NCBI GenBank assembly: GCA_049976205.1
Contig: JBMFIR010000004.1
Location: 1 to 64,000 of the forward strand
DNA length: 64,000 nt
Reading direction: 5' to 3'
Source: WYEN01 sp049976205
GTDB taxonomy: Archaea; Thermoproteota; Thermoprotei_A; Sulfolobales; AG1
Notes under the pieces: generated by a model
What the model was told of the DNA's origin: nothing
What the model saw: the letters and a program-made list of their open reading frames with translations, nothing else
The model's database searches: none
Position numbers and translations under genes: made by a program
Shown: positions 1 through 8,844 of the stretch, piece after piece
Layout: each line of letters starts with the position of its first letter
Position numbering within the stretch: the stretch's first letter is position 1

Positions 1-486
1 ATTGCAGCCTATCAGGGCAACACATTAGCTGCTAGACTAGGTTTCGCTGGTTGGGTAATAGCTTTGTTAACTGGTTTCTGGATACTATTTAGTACTCAAC
101 TAGGCTCCACAGATATGATAACAAGAACACTGACAGATTTGCTATGGAGTTTTAGTGATAGAGTTAGGAAATGGGCTGGAGGGGAAATCAAAAAGCTTTA
201 CTACGCAGTACTTACCTTCATAACAATATGGATATTCTTTGCGTTTGCATTAACATACATATTTAAAATACAGCCTTTCATCTGGATTCTTCTAGTGGCA
301 AACATATCAAATATAGTATTAGGAATTGTTGCAATCGCTACAGCATATATGAATAGAAAATGGCTACCTAAAGAGATAAGAGCACCACTATGGTCAACTA
401 TAGTATTGATATTGGGAGCATTGTTCTTCTGGTTCTTCTTTGCAGCAGCAATGATACTAAATCAATTCTTCGGAATTAAATTCTAA
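1..486 (+). CDS. Nramp-like metal ion transporter, C-terminal part (5' end outside window)
   Basis: The reading frame is open from base 1, so the gene begins upstream of the window. The visible 161 residues are very hydrophobic, with about four membrane segments. A stretch reading GWVIALLTGFWILFSTQLG is followed by a polar loop and further helices ending in FFGIKF. This resembles the C-terminal half of archaeal Nramp/MntH-type proton-coupled Mn2+/Fe2+ transporters. The metal-binding DPGN and MPH motifs would lie upstream and cannot be checked, so the family call is tentative; the membrane-protein call is secure. Confidence 0.55.
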   Translation: MAAYQGNTLAARLGFAGWVIALLTGFWILFSTQLGSTDMITRTLTDLLWSFSDRVRKWAGGEIKKLYYAVLTFITIWIFFAFALTYIFKIQPFIWILLVANISNIVLGIVAIATAYMNRKWLPKEIRAPLWSTIVLILGALFFWFFFAAAMILNQFFGIKF

Positions 487-688
487 ACCATTCAATTTCT
501 TACAAAATAAAATTAAACCATAATCTAGTTTTTTAATTAATTGAACTTATAATCAGTGCCTTATTAATGATAGTTTTTCTAAAGTACTAGTATAGCTTCA
601 TATGGCGACTTCCGAAGATATAAAGGTGATTAGCAATTTGATATTCACTCTTGGAATTTCCATATATTTTCTATGTTGCGGAAATCAT

Positions 689-1462
689 ATGATAATAAAG
701 AATATTGATAAACCATCAAAAACATTTTTGCATAGATTAGTACTGGAGCTTTCTGAGCCTGACTTAGCTGTTGCTGATCCATACAATGCTGTGAAAAACC
801 ATATTAGAGTATGTAATGGTAATATATGTATAGCTAACCATGCTATAGATGTCATGGAAGAACACATGTCACAAGATTTAAAAAACTTAGAAAAGAATAG
901 CCATGGCTTTAAGCGATATACTTGGAGATAAAGTAGCTGAGGGTATTGTTATAACACCTGATGAAGAAAGTTCATATGGAAGTATGAAAATATAAGATTT
1001 GTTAAGGGTGATCACCCAATCCCAGGTGAAAACACGTTGAAATCATCTGGAGCACTTCTAGAGTATATAACAAGCAATGTGCCTGAAGATGACATCGTAT
1101 TTGTTATCGCGTCCGGAGGCAGCTTGACATTATTTGAAATTTCAGGAGATGATGTTGATTTAGAGGATAATGCATCGATTTCGAAAGAACTTATGAAGAG
1201 AGACTCTGACGTATTTGAGTTAAATACTGTGAGGAAAATGTTTTCTGAGGTTAAGAGTGGAAAACTCCCAAGGTTTTTAAAGTGCAGGAAGGTGATATCG
1301 CTGATAGTTAGTGATGTTATTGGAGATAGATTAGACACAATAGCTTCAAGTCCTACAGCACCTGATGAAACAACTTCTCAAGATGTTTACAATATTTTGA
1401 AGAGACGTGGGCTATGGAATAAGCAGGATCCGAGAAACTTTTCTAGGATTGGTTTAGATTAA
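689..1462 (+). pseudogene. Decayed glycerate 2-kinase (MOFRL/TtuD-type), frameshifted and truncated
   Basis: Fragments in different frames line up with the N-terminal half of archaeal glycerate 2-kinase. First comes a segment reading ADPYNAVKNHI (about 689-860). A piece reading ALSDILGDKVAEGIVITPDE follows in another frame (about 904-985). A third frame reads ENIRFVKGDHPIPGENTLKS and continues to 1462. At least two frameshifts separate them. The glycine-rich loop reads ASGGSLTLFE where the family has SGGGSS, and the C-terminal MOFRL domain is missing. The next gene starts 12 bases after the last stop. The product should be inactive; the family assignment rests on remembered conserved motifs. 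Confidence 0.7.
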
Positions 1463-1473
1463 GAGTGTTTGTG

Positions 1474-2091
1474 ATGGGTAGAGTTGTTGTTGTATCAGGT
1501 TGTGATGGTAGTGGCAAGACTACTGTTATTAGGATTCTCTCATCTTATTTATCTAGGAGGCACAGGGTCTCGATCCATTGGTTGAGAGGGAGTCATTTAC
1601 ATATGTCTATTATCTACAGAATTCTCTCTAGACTCAGAACATTTAGGGGGTATGATAATCCCTACTACAAAGTTTCTGTCCCAACGACTGCGAAAACTCT
1701 CTTTGTTTTTCTCGAGTTCACGGGTTTCTTGCCGCATCTATTTGCTAGGTGGCTTAGGAAGTATCTTAATGATTTTGTTCTATGTGATCGTGGGACACTG
1801 GATTTTCTCATATGGGTCATGACCACTTTGCGATACCCTAGATTTCTCCGAACAATCCTGGGTAGATCTCTATTCAAGTTGTCACTCAAAGAGTCTCCGG
1901 TGGTTTTAACAGCTGAATTAAATATTTTAAGAACTAGATCAGATGTCCCAATTAATTTCCTATCTAGGGAATACTTATACTACTCCATACTGCAGAAGTA
2001 TGTGGCGGGATCTATTATAGACACATCTAATAAGAAACCTACTAGAGTAGTCGCTGAGGTGCTTAGGGGCATTGGTGTCGAAGACACTTAA
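1474..2091 (+). CDS. Thymidylate-kinase-like P-loop NTPase
   Basis: This 205-residue protein opens with a beta strand and a Walker A motif GCDGSGKTT near residues 8-16, as in thymidylate kinases and related small-molecule kinases. An LCDRG motif near residue 109 matches the DR(Y/G) substrate-loop position of the TMK family. I chose ATG 1474 rather than the in-frame TTG at 1465 because it puts the family-typical MGRVVVVSG at the N terminus. The gene overlaps the next one by 20 bases, so the two are probably translated together. Because its partner is a nucleotidyltransferase-like protein, a dedicated phosphoryl-transfer role is as likely as dTMP phosphorylation. Confidence 0.65.
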   Translation: MGRVVVVSGCDGSGKTTVIRILSSYLSRRHRVSIHWLRGSHLHMSIIYRILSRLRTFRGYDNPYYKVSVPTTAKTLFVFLEFTGFLPHLFARWLRKYLNDFVLCDRGTLDFLIWVMTTLRYPRFLRTILGRSLFKLSLKESPVVLTAELNILRTRSDVPINFLSREYLYYSILQKYVAGSIIDTSNKKPTRVVAEVLRGIGVEDT

Positions 2092-2935
2092 ATTAATTAA
2101 GGTTCTGGAGAGATCTGAGAAGCCCTCACCCGAGGATCAAGAGGTGTTGCTTAGGGTCGCTGAGAGAAACAAAGTTCTCTTAGGCTTCCTGAGATCAGCT
2201 GATGTAAATAATGATGCTAGGATCCTTGAGGAGAATAGGTATAGGAGGTACGTGAGTAGTGTTGCTGAGATCGCAGATGCTCTCAGAGGTCTTAACTACG
2301 CGTTTCATAAGTTTAGAAAGCCTGTACATCATGTCTCAGTTGATATTGATGTATTAATCGATCAAAGAGATCTTGTGAGAGCTGTTAAGAAACTGATCTC
2401 ACGGGGATATAGGGTAAAACTCCTTGAGAAATACACTGCCACACTCGTGAAGAACTCGGTTATCGTTGATCTATATGTGCACCCAGCTTTTGCGTGGGTG
2501 ATTTATTTAGATGGATCGAAGCTACTTAATTGCTGCATTGAGGAATTTGATTTCGAGGGCTACTTAGTCAGGGGCTTAACAAAGGAGGCGGAGGCAGTTG
2601 TTTCAGCGGCTCACGCAATCTACAAGGAACATATGTATCTACTAATTGATTACTTCACCACGAAAAATTGGTTGAGTCCAAAAGCTCTTAGACTATCCTC
2701 AGAGCTCGGGGTCGAGGACTCTGTCAAGATCAGTTGGTTACTGAATAAATTAGTTGATGAAGGAATTATTGAATTACCACATAAAATATCACTTGCTCTC
2801 ATATCTAAGTTATACCAAAGTAAATTTCTGAGAGATCCCTGGTTCAGAGCCACTTCCCCTAATCTAATTAAGTATTTATTAAGTGAGAGAGCTGGTGAGG
2901 TTCTGAGATGGAGATTAACTAGAGAAACTTATTAG
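2072..2935 (+). CDS. Nucleotidyltransferase-fold protein (NTP_transf_5-like)
   Basis: The protein has 287 residues. A central SVDIDVLID motif (about residues 89-97) followed by a basic helix and an RGYRVKLL strand resembles the D-x-D metal-binding core of the uncharacterised nucleotidyltransferase family (PF14907-like). The C-terminal third looks like a helical/winged-helix region (about 190-280). Translation can begin at TTG 2072 or GTG 2075, both inside the 3' end of the preceding P-loop kinase gene, which indicates translational coupling. The substrate is unknown. The fold assignment comes from the acidic motif only. Confidence 0.5.
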   Translation: MVSKTLKLIKVLERSEKPSPEDQEVLLRVAERNKVLLGFLRSADVNNDARILEENRYRRYVSSVAEIADALRGLNYAFHKFRKPVHHVSVDIDVLIDQRDLVRAVKKLISRGYRVKLLEKYTATLVKNSVIVDLYVHPAFAWVIYLDGSKLLNCCIEEFDFEGYLVRGLTKEAEAVVSAAHAIYKEHMYLLIDYFTTKNWLSPKALRLSSELGVEDSVKISWLLNKLVDEGIIELPHKISLALISKLYQSKFLRDPWFRATSPNLIKYLLSERAGEVLRWRLTRETY

Positions 2936-3003
2936 CCCAGGTCCTGCTCTCAGAGTATTTTATTTAATTTATTTGAAATTAATTAAATGAGTGCCTTAGT
3001 AAA

Positions 3004-3726
3004 TTGAGTAAAGATCTTGGCGGAGTTAAGCTGATTGTTGTGGTTGATAATAGTAGGTATATTCATGATCTCAGAGAGGCCTGGGGATTATCTATATATG
3101 TTGAGGCCTATGGAAAGAGGATATTATTTGATACAGGACCAGACCCAAGTGTTCTCCAAGAGAATTCTGAGAAGCTGAACATAGATCTAGGATCAATAGA
3201 CGCTGTTGTCATAAGTCATGAGCATCGAGATCACAGCGGTGGATTAAGTTATGTAGCGAGTTTGAAAAAAGGGATCAAGGTTTATATCCCCAAGAACTCA
3301 TCTATAAAGAGATACATAGAGGATCTAGGTCTACAACCCGTGGAGGTGGAGGAGACAAATAAGTTATTCGATAACATATATGTAACCAAACCACTTCATG
3401 GGCCTCCCCAGGAGCAGGCTCTTGCCGTAGTAACTAGCAGGGGTCTAGTCGCTTTAGTGGGTTGTAGTCATCCAGGCGTAAATAACTTAGTTAAGCAAGC
3501 AGTCAAAGATCTGGGGCGGAGACCATATATTGTTATCGGAGGCTTCCACCTAGCTAAAGCTCCACTAGAAAAGATCTCTGGAATAATAGAAGAACTTGTC
3601 TCATTAGGCACATCAAAAATATACCCAATACACTGTAGTGGAGATGAAGTCAAGAAATACCTCATGAAAAATCACCCAGAGAAATACGGAGAGGGAGGAT
3701 CTGGACTCATTATACATATTGATTAA
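3004..3726 (+). CDS. Metallo-beta-lactamase-fold hydrolase (MJ0301-like)
   Basis: This 240-residue protein carries the metal-ligand motif HEHRDH (about residues 71-76), a downstream GCSHPG histidine (about 157-162), GGFHL (about 179-183) and PIHCSG (about 202-207). These are the ligands of an MBL-fold dinuclear metallohydrolase. The group is often annotated as beta-ribofuranosylaminobenzene 5'-phosphate synthase-like after MJ0301, but that activity is not established here. The start is TTG at 3004. A probable soluble cytosolic enzyme with no close partner gene. Confidence 0.8.
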   Translation: MSKDLGGVKLIVVVDNSRYIHDLREAWGLSIYVEAYGKRILFDTGPDPSVLQENSEKLNIDLGSIDAVVISHEHRDHSGGLSYVASLKKGIKVYIPKNSSIKRYIEDLGLQPVEVEETNKLFDNIYVTKPLHGPPQEQALAVVTSRGLVALVGCSHPGVNNLVKQAVKDLGRRPYIVIGGFHLAKAPLEKISGIIEELVSLGTSKIYPIHCSGDEVKKYLMKNHPEKYGEGGSGLIIHID

Positions 3727-3920
3727 CTCCTTAACAGGATCTCCCAAGATAATTCTTGATTCAAAAACTTAGCCTCGGCATTTGTTTTTGGCTTTATCTC
3801 GATTTATGGTTATTGATAGTATTCTCGAGAAGGATGACGCCCATAATTTCTCTGTAATAAGCTTTTTGAAGAGCTCACTATGAACCAGATTAGCAGTTGC
3901 GAGGGGGAGGACGAGTTTCT

Positions 3921-4067
3921 ATGAAGCCCCCTCAATCGCCCGAGGAAAACTGGCTCCCGAAGAGTGAGTGGAGAGGCAATATAGAGGGTGATGAGGCAAG
4001 CAGTAAAACAAAACCGCAGTTAAACCAGAGGCCCTCCATAGATCTCTGTTTTACCAAGATCTATTAA
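3921..4067 (+). pseudogene. 3' remnant of an IS200/IS605-type tnpB gene
   Basis: The frame encodes 48 residues beginning MKPPQSPEEN and containing EGDEASS and KPQLNQRPS. I recognise this as the tail that follows the zinc finger in many archaeal IS605-family TnpB proteins. Everything upstream (RuvC motifs, zinc finger) is gone and the frame is closed by a stop at 3891. The sequence occupies the otherwise gene-free 3727-4063 gap and abuts the convergent APC permease. It shows that a full TnpB element once sat here. No hairpin end or intact partner is visible. Confidence 0.6.
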
Positions 4068-5410
4068 GATATTGTTTCTTTCGTGTGATTAAAGACACTA
4101 TATAAAGTGACACCTAGTAGAGTGAATAATATTATGAATATTATTGATACAATATCTAACTGGATTAATTGAATCACAATGAACAAGATCCCTATGAAGC
4201 CGCTGAGTAGTCCCAGAATCCTGTGCTTCTTCAAGATACCTATCTTGTAGAGAGAGAAACCAGCGAAGATATTAGTTATTGCTGTTCCGAAAGATGCTGT
4301 GTTAACAAACCATATAAGTATCTCTCTCCCGAGAAAAATAAATGGTATAGCTAGAGAAAATGTGAATAATAGAGCTCTACTAGGAGTGTTGTACTTAGGA
4401 TGTATGTGAGAAAAAAACTCTGAGACAACTTTTCTCCCCATCGCGAATAATAGTCTTGAGGATGCGATCATGTATCCATTAACACCAGATAATACGCCCA
4501 TGAGCACACCTAAGAATATTATTGCTTTACCTAATCTCCCAAGTACTTTCTCAGCCACTGAGGCTGTGACCAGCCACATACCCGCGAACCTAATCCAGGG
4601 CTCAGTAGCTGCTGTAGCTAGTGGTATTAGAACATAGAATGAAGCCCCAATCACTAAAGTAACCACGATAATAAGAGTTATTTTTCTCGGATCCTCTGAT
4701 GTTTCATCAATAACTTGAGCCACGCTACTAAAACCTGTGTAGGCCCAAGGAGCAATTGCTAGCCACATTAAAACACCATATAAGCCGTTTTTAATAGACC
4801 ATGGCGAGGGAGTTAGTGTATTCATGATGTTTCCTCTCAAGAAGCACGTGATTACATAGATATATCCTGTTGCCACAAGAGTCAATGTCATTATTCTCTG
4901 AGACATGGCTGAGAATTTTATACCGAAATAATTTAGTATAAAGAATAAAGTAAGGATCGAGACCGTAGATAATACGTAGCCTATATACACATCATAGTTC
5001 TTCATAGTGTATAAATAACCCCACTTGATAAGGTCAGGAGCTATTAACTGAAGCCATACGGAGAATGCTGTGGAATTCAACACCATTATTGAGAAATAAA
5101 CTGTGTAAAGCCACCAGCCATTTACAAAACCTAATAAATAACCAAAGCTATTATAAGTCCACGTAAAGACTCCGCCAGGATCTGGTTGCAGACGAATAAG
5201 TATCGAGTACGATATAGCTGTGGGCAGGATCATGAGCATGCCTACGAAAGCAGCTACAACAATACCCCAGGGACCACTCATATCGAGCCATACACCAACA
5301 AGTGTAAATACTCCCCAGCCAATCACTGTTCCAAAAGTTAAAGCAAATAAATCTATTAATCTCAGCTCACTTCTTAACTTAGCCAATGACCAGGCCCCTC
5401 TTTCAAACAT
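4064..5410 (-). CDS. APC-family amino acid/polyamine permease
   Basis: The 448-residue protein has about twelve hydrophobic segments. The first helix carries the unwound APC motif GTVIGWGVFTLVG (about residues 27-39), and a later helix has the WAYTGF segment (about 224) typical of amino acid permeases of the LeuT-fold APC superfamily. It should sit in the cytoplasmic membrane and move an amino acid or related organic cation. The gene stands alone, convergent with the tnpB remnant. The substrate cannot be told from sequence. Confidence 0.85.
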   Translation of the reverse strand: MFERGAWSLAKLRSELRLIDLFALTFGTVIGWGVFTLVGVWLDMSGPWGIVVAAFVGMLMILPTAISYSILIRLQPDPGGVFTWTYNSFGYLLGFVNGWWLYTVYFSIMVLNSTAFSVWLQLIAPDLIKWGYLYTMKNYDVYIGYVLSTVSILTLFFILNYFGIKFSAMSQRIMTLTLVATGYIYVITCFLRGNIMNTLTPSPWSIKNGLYGVLMWLAIAPWAYTGFSSVAQVIDETSEDPRKITLIIVVTLVIGASFYVLIPLATAATEPWIRFAGMWLVTASVAEKVLGRLGKAIIFLGVLMGVLSGVNGYMIASSRLLFAMGRKVVSEFFSHIHPKYNTPSRALLFTFSLAIPFIFLGREILIWFVNTASFGTAITNIFAGFSLYKIGILKKHRILGLLSGFIGILFIVIQLIQLDIVSIIFIILFTLLGVTLYSVFNHTKETIS

Positions 5411-5577
5411 CTAGAAAACAACTAATAATACTAATTTGAAAAAGTAAATAATTACGTAAATCTACAATAATTAATTCCCCAGATCATTTTATTCAGGAAT
5501 TATTGAATCTCTTCACCAGATCGAGATTATTAAAAATTTATAAAGTTAGCACCTGAATTATCTCGTGAGTATTATAT

Positions 5578-5583
5578 AGGTGA
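5578..5583 (+). promoter_or_regulatory. Ribosome binding site that supports a CTG start
   Basis: AGGTGA lies six bases upstream of an in-frame CTG at 5590. The same motif is 27 bases from the first conventional start, GTG 5611, which is too far for normal initiation. Confidence 0.5.
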
Positions 5584-5589
5584 AGTCAA

Positions 5590-6837
5590 CTGAGAAAATT
5601 AAGCGTAGCAGTGCTAACAGGTCCTCTCGATGCTCCCACAGGCGGATTATATCGCGCTCACAAATCTCTAGAAGAATACAAGAAATATTTTGATGTATCA
5701 CCCATTTTCTTAATTGATGATAAGTCAAAATGCTCTGAGAAGTTAACTAATGATATTTTCATGATCTGTAGAAAGAGACTCGGTGAGCTCTTAACCTCAG
5801 CAAGATTAGATGCGTTACATATCTATTTTCCTAATCTATTACTCGAGAAATTACTATATAGATTGCCTGTGTTGAGTAAAAATATTGACGTCTTGATACA
5901 GTTTCACGAAGTCGCTGAATTAATTAAGTTAGGTGTATTGCTTAAGAATAGACTAGGTTCAAAGGCGATAGCGGTTTTACATAACCCACCGTTTATCGCT
6001 GATAAATTAAGGAGAGAGAATATTTGGAGAGCATATAAGTTATGGTATAGTGAGCTATATAGCGATGATAAATTCAAAAAATTCATGGGTATAATTCGGA
6101 GAAAAATTGAGTTAGCGACATATGAGAGCAGGACATATAGAAAATTGCTTGATGAATATGATCTTTTGATAGCTATTAGTAGAGCTACTGTTTACGAGAT
6201 GGGTAATGAATTAATTAACAAAATCTATGTTCTAGATCCAGGAGTGGCTCTCGATGATGAGGATCTGAGGTTGCTTTCAAATGTTAAGAGCACTATCCGT
6301 AATAAAGAGAATTATATAGTGTTTGGAGGTCGTATCGATGCTTTAAAAGGTTTTATTGAGGCTATACATGTTTTTAAGAAGATCCTTAGGATTTATAGTG
6401 ATCTAAAGCTTGTGGCCACAGGTTATGTTTCTCCATCACTTAAGGAGAGTATACTAAGGTACTTAAGAAAACATGATGTAGAAGAGAAGATCGTGTTAAT
6501 GGGCTCAGTTTCTCGTAGGGAGCGTTTCGAGGTTGTTGGAAAAGCTAGATTAATGCTTTATCCTAGTCATGCTGATGCTTATTCATATAGTGTTCTAGAA
6601 TCTTTACTTCTAGGTACTCCTGTGGTTGCTTATGACATACCTGCACTTAAACTAAATTACGAGGGTTCCTCAGGTTTAAAACTCGTTAAGGAGGGAGATA
6701 TCGAGGCTTTGGCTAGTGAAGCTTTGAATATGCTTAAAGATAATAAATACGATACTTCGCCTCCTAAGAAGCTTAGGAGTTGGAGAGATATTATTGATGA
6801 AGAGATCTCTGTTATAAAAAGACTCGCGGAAAAATAA
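5590..6837 (+). CDS. GT-B glycosyltransferase (GT4-like)
   Basis: From CTG 5590 the protein has 415 residues and begins with the strand RKLSVAVLTGPLDAPTGG, the N-terminal nucleotide-sugar-transferase strand and glycine loop expected of GT4 enzymes. GTG 5611 would remove half of that strand. The C-terminal donor-binding domain shows GGRIDALKGF (about residue 245), the SRRERFEVVGKA helix, and LMLYPSHADAYSYSVLESL (about 320-340) containing the E-x7-E-like motif. The enzyme probably adds a sugar to a cell-surface glycan or lipid. The start is discussed under findings. Confidence 0.8.
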   Translation: MRKLSVAVLTGPLDAPTGGLYRAHKSLEEYKKYFDVSPIFLIDDKSKCSEKLTNDIFMICRKRLGELLTSARLDALHIYFPNLLLEKLLYRLPVLSKNIDVLIQFHEVAELIKLGVLLKNRLGSKAIAVLHNPPFIADKLRRENIWRAYKLWYSELYSDDKFKKFMGIIRRKIELATYESRTYRKLLDEYDLLIAISRATVYEMGNELINKIYVLDPGVALDDEDLRLLSNVKSTIRNKENYIVFGGRIDALKGFIEAIHVFKKILRIYSDLKLVATGYVSPSLKESILRYLRKHDVEEKIVLMGSVSRRERFEVVGKARLMLYPSHADAYSYSVLESLLLGTPVVAYDIPALKLNYEGSSGLKLVKEGDIEALASEALNMLKDNKYDTSPPKKLRSWRDIIDEEISVIKRLAEK

Positions 6838-6938
6838 TCTAGTAGTTATCTCAATATATTTCTAGACGCATACGAAGATCTTTTAGGGAGAATAGGATTA
6901 AATCTGGTTTCCACATAAACTTTATACAGTAGAGACGA

Positions 6939-7534
6939 ATGAGGATCGTGAGTTTATCGCCTGCGATCTCGGAAACTCTTTCTCTACTCGGTGCCGAGGA
7001 CGAGATAGTGGGTGTCACTCCCTGGTGCAGAATGTATTTGAGGAAGAAAGATATTGCTGTGGCGGGAACATATATTCATGTTAACATGGAGATCCTTAGG
7101 AAGTTGAGACCGGATATAATTTTTCTTCAATCACATGTTCAAGATAAACTCTACGACGCTTTAAGAAGCGAGGGTTTCAGAACATATTTAATTCCGCTAC
7201 CAACAAATCTTCTTGATATTGTGTCTAATGTGGAGTTTATCTCTTCTCTAGTTGATAGGTACTGGGAAGGGAAGGATCTCGCTGATAAACTCCTAGATCA
7301 AGTCATTATGCACAGGAGAGTAGCTAAGGAGAGGCCCAGGGTCTATGTCGAGTATCTATGGCCAGACAAAACATTTTCTACAGCGGGTAACCTAACGTAC
7401 ATAGATGATGCACTACGACTCGTGGGTGCAGTAAATATATTTGTGGATAAGAAATTAAAGTTCTTCACACCCTCCGATGAAGAGATCTTGTCGAGAGACC
7501 CGGAGATAATACTGGTTAATATAGAGCGTTTCCC
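6939..7534 (+). pseudogene. BtuF-like periplasmic-binding-fold protein, 5' part, interrupted by IS607
   Basis: The N-terminal sequence MRIVSLSPAISETLSLLGA, followed by EIVGVTPWC, LRPDIIFLQ and DPEIILVNIE, is that of cobalamin/iron-siderophore binding proteins of the BtuF/helical-backbone family. No signal peptide is present, so this is a soluble or moonlighting member. The frame runs into the IS607-type element and stops after 10 foreign codons. The missing C terminus is intact at 9497-9692. Deleting 7535-9496 joins codon 199 as CCT and restores a 263-residue protein. The insertion therefore looks recent. Confidence 0.85.
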
Positions 7535-8844
7535 CACTCACGGTACTTATAATTAGTTTCAATTATTTTTAATTCCGTGAGTGGGATTGATCCTTGGTGT
7601 GGGTTCACTAGCTTCACCCACACCTCATGGGATCCCGTCGAGCCCAACGCCATGGGGCTCCCATCTGTGGAGAGGTACCTCAACCCAATGTTTATGGCTC
7701 CAATAATGTCTCTGTCTAGGGTCAGCCCATTGACCAGTCTGGCTAATCTTAGGGTGATCTTGATTACTCTCACTCTCTTACCCCCTCTCATCGCAACGCG
7801 AATCACAGAGGGGACGTAGTTTTTAATGGGTTTTCCACTAAAAGGATCTTTTGAGGAAGAGTATGCCTCCAACACCTCAACAACATATATGGGCTTGTTA
7901 CTTAATATTTCTACTAGCTTTGAGACACTCCACTGGTGGATCCTGTGCCTGAGCTTGTTGCTTCTCACCTTGCTAGCAAGCCTTCCTTTACCCTTGCGGA
8001 CGTTCCCAACAACCACAACAGCGTTGTTTATATAAGCCAACTCCTCAATAAGCCTAGCAGTCTTGTAGATAATGTCCATCTTCCTCTCCCTCTCCCTCAG
8101 CTTCCTAAGTGCTTTCTTCACACCTCTGCCCTTAGTGGACTTACCCCCCGCGACCCTCTTTCTCCTCTCGGAGTATGCAATAACCACCTTACCCAGGCCG
8201 GTCTCGACCCTGTAGATATCACCAAGTCTTCCGCCTCTGAACACCGCCAGCGTGACATTGTTCTCATTAATATCAACAGCAACAATGTTGCTAGGGTCGT
8301 AAGAGACCTCAAAATCTCTCCTAAACGTTAAGTACACGAGAATCCTCTTACCAATGGGCTTAAGCTTAAGTTCACTAGCCAATCTCCATCCACCATAGAG
8401 ATACTTCACCAACAGCCTACTATATCTCAGGCTAAGCCTGATCCAGCCCCTATGAGTCCTAAGCTCCACATCGCCATTAGCCAATCTCCACTCCTGCGAA
8501 TCAGAGTAGGTCACCGTGATGCTCTTCACTACTGGCATATCGCTCACGGCAAGCCCCTTCTTCTTTAGCCTCAGGAAACTCCTAGCTCTTCTAACAGCAT
8601 CTCTGTAACAACCCTTGATCACCCTAGTCGGCAACCAAGGAAACTTCTCCCTGAACCTATTGTAGAATACTTTATGTAAGGTGGCTTGCGATGCATTATG
8701 CTTGACTGCGTAATCAACCATCTCCTGGAGCATGTCTCTATAAGCTTCAAAGATTTCTCTAAGGGCTTGCCTACCAACCTTATTACTCCACCCCTCTAAG
8801 ACTACTGTTCTTTTAAGGGTCTTTGACAGCTTGCTCAACTGCAT
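7516..8844 (-). CDS. tnpB: TnpB-family protein with altered RuvC and zinc-finger residues
   Basis: This is a 442-residue TnpB. I place the start at ATG 8844 (MQLSKLSKTLKRTVVL). RuvC-I is AVDINENN with its aspartate, and RuvC-III is LDRDIIGAINIG with its aspartate. The RuvC-II position reads VVVVGNV where most TnpBs have an E-D/N pair, and the zinc finger reads SSKDPFSGKPI with no CxxC. A glutamate in VVEVLEAYSSS might substitute. The stop codon lies in btuF DNA beyond the element border, so the last few residues are target-derived. The start overlaps the tnpA tail by 32 bases. Confidence 0.8.
   Translation of the reverse strand: MQLSKLSKTLKRTVVLEGWSNKVGRQALREIFEAYRDMLQEMVDYAVKHNASQATLHKVFYNRFREKFPWLPTRVIKGCYRDAVRRARSFLRLKKKGLAVSDMPVVKSITVTYSDSQEWRLANGDVELRTHRGWIRLSLRYSRLLVKYLYGGWRLASELKLKPIGKRILVYLTFRRDFEVSYDPSNIVAVDINENNVTLAVFRGGRLGDIYRVETGLGKVVIAYSERRKRVAGGKSTKGRGVKKALRKLRERERKMDIIYKTARLIEELAYINNAVVVVGNVRKGKGRLASKVRSNKLRHRIHQWSVSKLVEILSNKPIYVVEVLEAYSSSKDPFSGKPIKNYVPSVIRVAMRGGKRVRVIKITLRLARLVNGLTLDRDIIGAINIGLRYLSTDGSPMALGSTGSHEVWVKLVNPHQGSIPLTELKIIETNYKYREWGNALY
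7533..7585 (-). ncRNA. Putative 3' hairpin of a TnpB-associated omega RNA at the transposon end
   Basis: An 11-bp perfect inverted repeat (7533-7543 and 7575-7585, loop 31 bases) lies exactly at the element border, inside the last codons of tnpB. In TnpB systems the guide RNA scaffold is transcribed from the 3' end of tnpB to the element border, and the flanking host sequence becomes the guide. Here the guide would begin with the minus-strand sequence GAAACGCTCTATATTAACC from btuF. The hairpin and position are seen directly; RNA function is inferred. Confidence 0.45.

Noticed and set aside
7577..8331. Plus-strand ORFs inside the IS607 element
   Set aside because: They are antisense shadows of tnpB and show no independent coding features.
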